64,000 bases of DNA from the NCBI RefSeq assembly GCF_954871325.1, contig NC_088775.1, positions 1,101,473 to 1,165,472 on the forward strand, given 5' to 3'. Positions 62,334 to 64,000 of this stretch are shown here, piece by piece; the first letter of the stretch is position 1, and every line of letters begins with the position of its first letter. The notes under the pieces are model-generated. The model was not told the origin of the DNA, made no database searches, and was given only the letters and a program-made list of their open reading frames with translations. This DNA comes from Gordionus sp. m RMFG-2023 (Eukaryota; Nematomorpha; Gordioida; Chordodea; Parachordodidae). Both the position numbers and the translations under genes were made by a program.

Positions 62334-63818
62334 ATGATAAATAATATTCTTAGCAATCTAACCTCAATATCCAACCTTATCTCCAAGACATGGAGCGAAG
62401 ATGTCAGCAACTTCAACGACACAACGCGCGAAAATTGTAAATATTTAGCGAAAATCGCGGATTCCAATAAATATTTCGTGAAAATTTATCAAACAGCTGG
62501 TCTGATCGTGCTGATTTTGGGATTATTCGGGAACGGCTTAGGAGCGTACCTCATCTTAGCCACGGAACATCGTTCCTCTCTCAAGCATAAAATATTTTTG
62601 GGAAACCCCGGCAAGACTAATGCTCTGAAGAGAATCTTTAAGTATAGGAAGAGTCAGGGTGACGTCAACTTCAACATATACTTCATGAAGTGGTTCTATT
62701 TAGTTAACATATTCAACGACTTGACCCTCATTTTATCGCCCGTGATGGAATATTTTGGCGCTCAAGATTTAGCGCATAAAAAATTTTGGTACGGAAGGGC
62801 TTGGATCCACTACCATGCCCATTTTCACAATCCTATCGTTAAACCCTTCGTGGTATGGGGTTTCTTGATATACGTTCAGTACTTCGGTAGTAAAATGGTC
62901 GCAGTTAAATTCCCTTTCAAATACAAGATCTGGATGACACTGAGGAACGTTCGAATGTCTATGCTTGTCGCACTCGTGTATTCTGTAATGTGGTACTTGC
63001 CAACCATAAAATGGAGGGAGATGATTAAGGCGAGAGAATGCGACTCTACAAATATAACGAAGATGGCCCTCAATAGTGCCCTGACCATGCCTTCCTATAA
63101 AAATTTGACACCTGTCAATATCCCGAGAGATTACCCTTATTTGTTTCCCGTAGGTTTATTCAACGAGAGTGAGAGTTTGTCTAAATTAGGCGAAATAGAT
63201 CAAGAGGCAGGTACATTTTATTATTACATTATATATTCGCCCGGGGAAGGTAAATATAAAGTCATGTGGATAGCTTACCAAATAATGAGGGAGATGTTCA
63301 CCAAAATCCTCCCCTTCACTATCATTATTGTCTCCAAAATGGTGACCATATTTGAACGGGTTCAAGTTAAGTCAAAAGTTCTAACATCTACTGAAAAGAA
63401 AATCAAGAGTAGCAATCAGAAGACAAAATTTCTGGAGCAAATTTTATCGTTCGGCGACAAGAAAGTCAAAACAAACGCGGATGATAACGACGAAGTGAGC
63501 GAATCCATCAACCCTCAAGATTCTGCGAGCTCTGAGATACTCAAGATAACTAAAATAAAATACGGTCATAAGCTCACCTTATACATTCTCACGGTAGAAT
63601 TCGTCTTGTTGATGCTGCCGGTTTCAGTGATTCAGATGATCATGGATCTTTTGATCCCTCACCACGACAAAAATAAACTGTTGTACATTTATTGCGTCCT
63701 AAATATACTGGAGTTCGTCTACATAAGCTGCACCTTTTACATCAACTTCATCTTCAACCCTTATTATCGACGGGAAATTATCGATCTCATTACAGCCAAA
63801 TGCCACTCATACTCATGA
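62334..63818 (+). CDS. Divergent rhodopsin-like seven-transmembrane receptor 2, intronless paralogue
   Basis: A single frame of 494 residues, collinear with the receptor at 57096-58583. Shared blocks are GLIVLILGLFGNGLGAY (TM1), VNFNIYFMKWFYL and NIFNDLTLILSP (TM2), YHAHFHNPIVKPFVVWGF (TM3), MTLRNVR, MWYLPT (TM4), IMREMFTKILPFTIIIV (TM5) and a TM6-TM7 region nearly identical in DNA. The DRY position is S186-K-M, TM7 again has NFIFNPYYR, and the conserved cysteines are Cys35 and Cys236. The loop between TM5 and TM6 (about residues 340-415) and the second outer loop are the least conserved parts, so ligand or G-protein preference may differ. The start at 62334 is the first ATG of the aligned N-terminus. 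It is a tandem duplicate in the same orientation, about 3.75 kb downstream. Confidence 0.85.
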   Translation: MINNILSNLTSISNLISKTWSEDVSNFNDTTRENCKYLAKIADSNKYFVKIYQTAGLIVLILGLFGNGLGAYLILATEHRSSLKHKIFLGNPGKTNALKRIFKYRKSQGDVNFNIYFMKWFYLVNIFNDLTLILSPVMEYFGAQDLAHKKFWYGRAWIHYHAHFHNPIVKPFVVWGFLIYVQYFGSKMVAVKFPFKYKIWMTLRNVRMSMLVALVYSVMWYLPTIKWREMIKARECDSTNITKMALNSALTMPSYKNLTPVNIPRDYPYLFPVGLFNESESLSKLGEIDQEAGTFYYYIIYSPGEGKYKVMWIAYQIMREMFTKILPFTIIIVSKMVTIFERVQVKSKVLTSTEKKIKSSNQKTKFLEQILSFGDKKVKTNADDNDEVSESINPQDSASSEILKITKIKYGHKLTLYILTVEFVLLMLPVSVIQMIMDLLIPHHDKNKLLYIYCVLNILEFVYISCTFYINFIFNPYYRREIIDLITAKCHSYS

Positions 63819-64000
63819 CGGACATTCGATAAACTTATTTCCATACATATTTTTTTATGATATGGTTTACGATTTGATAGGGAATATGTCAAGTTATATT
63901 AAAAAAATTTAAATATTTTTAAATTTTATAAAAATTAATAGCAAATGTGTAATAGAAGAATAAAAAAGACGATTTGACTCTAAAGGCTCCGAGTCAAAAT
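63819..64000. other. 3' flank of receptor gene 2
   Basis: AT-rich, with no further feature before the window ends. Short similarity to the flank of gene 1 (aaacttattt near the stop) shows the duplication extended past the stop codon. Confidence 0.5.

Overview
The window is strongly AT-rich nuclear DNA from an animal, very probably an invertebrate. The animal assignment rests on a Blimp-1/PRDM1-type gene (SET-like domain plus five C2H2-type fingers), a tetraspanin, rhodopsin-like receptors and spliceosomal introns with GT-AG borders. I cannot name the phylum. No bacterial or viral gene organisation is present. Most DNA between genes is microsatellite, tandem repeat, or hAT-type DNA transposons and their short non-autonomous derivatives.

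Layout. 1-8100: repeats only. 8114-17614 (+): Blimp-1 in four coding exons, with further coding exons at 17691-19573 that may be its alternative 3' end. 19574-23600: transposon relics. 23657-24289 (-): three-exon gene for mitochondrial ribosomal protein bS6m, with an internally deleted hAT element (24353-25564) about 60 bp upstream of its start codon. 26968-29833: a full-length but decayed hAT transposon with perfect 8-bp target duplications. 31166-32460 and 40588-43019 (-): two paralogous four-exon genes for small secreted thioredoxin-fold proteins with CxxS active sites. Between them lie a satellite with higher-order structure (35310-36211) and an unrecognised single-pass membrane protein gene (36316-36894, -). 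43020-50000: no gene seen, one 10-base gap. 50019-50364 (-): first two exons of a tetraspanin whose remaining exons I could not find. 57096-58583 and 62334-63818 (+): two intronless paralogous seven-transmembrane receptors separated by relics and a very long purine/pyrimidine tract.

The genes do not form a functional cluster. Two tandem duplications (secreted thioredoxin-like proteins; receptors) are the main local gene innovation. The receptor pair shows a sharply bounded identical tract suggesting gene conversion. Several exon models were built by eye from splice signals, reading phase and family similarity; none is supported by transcript data here.
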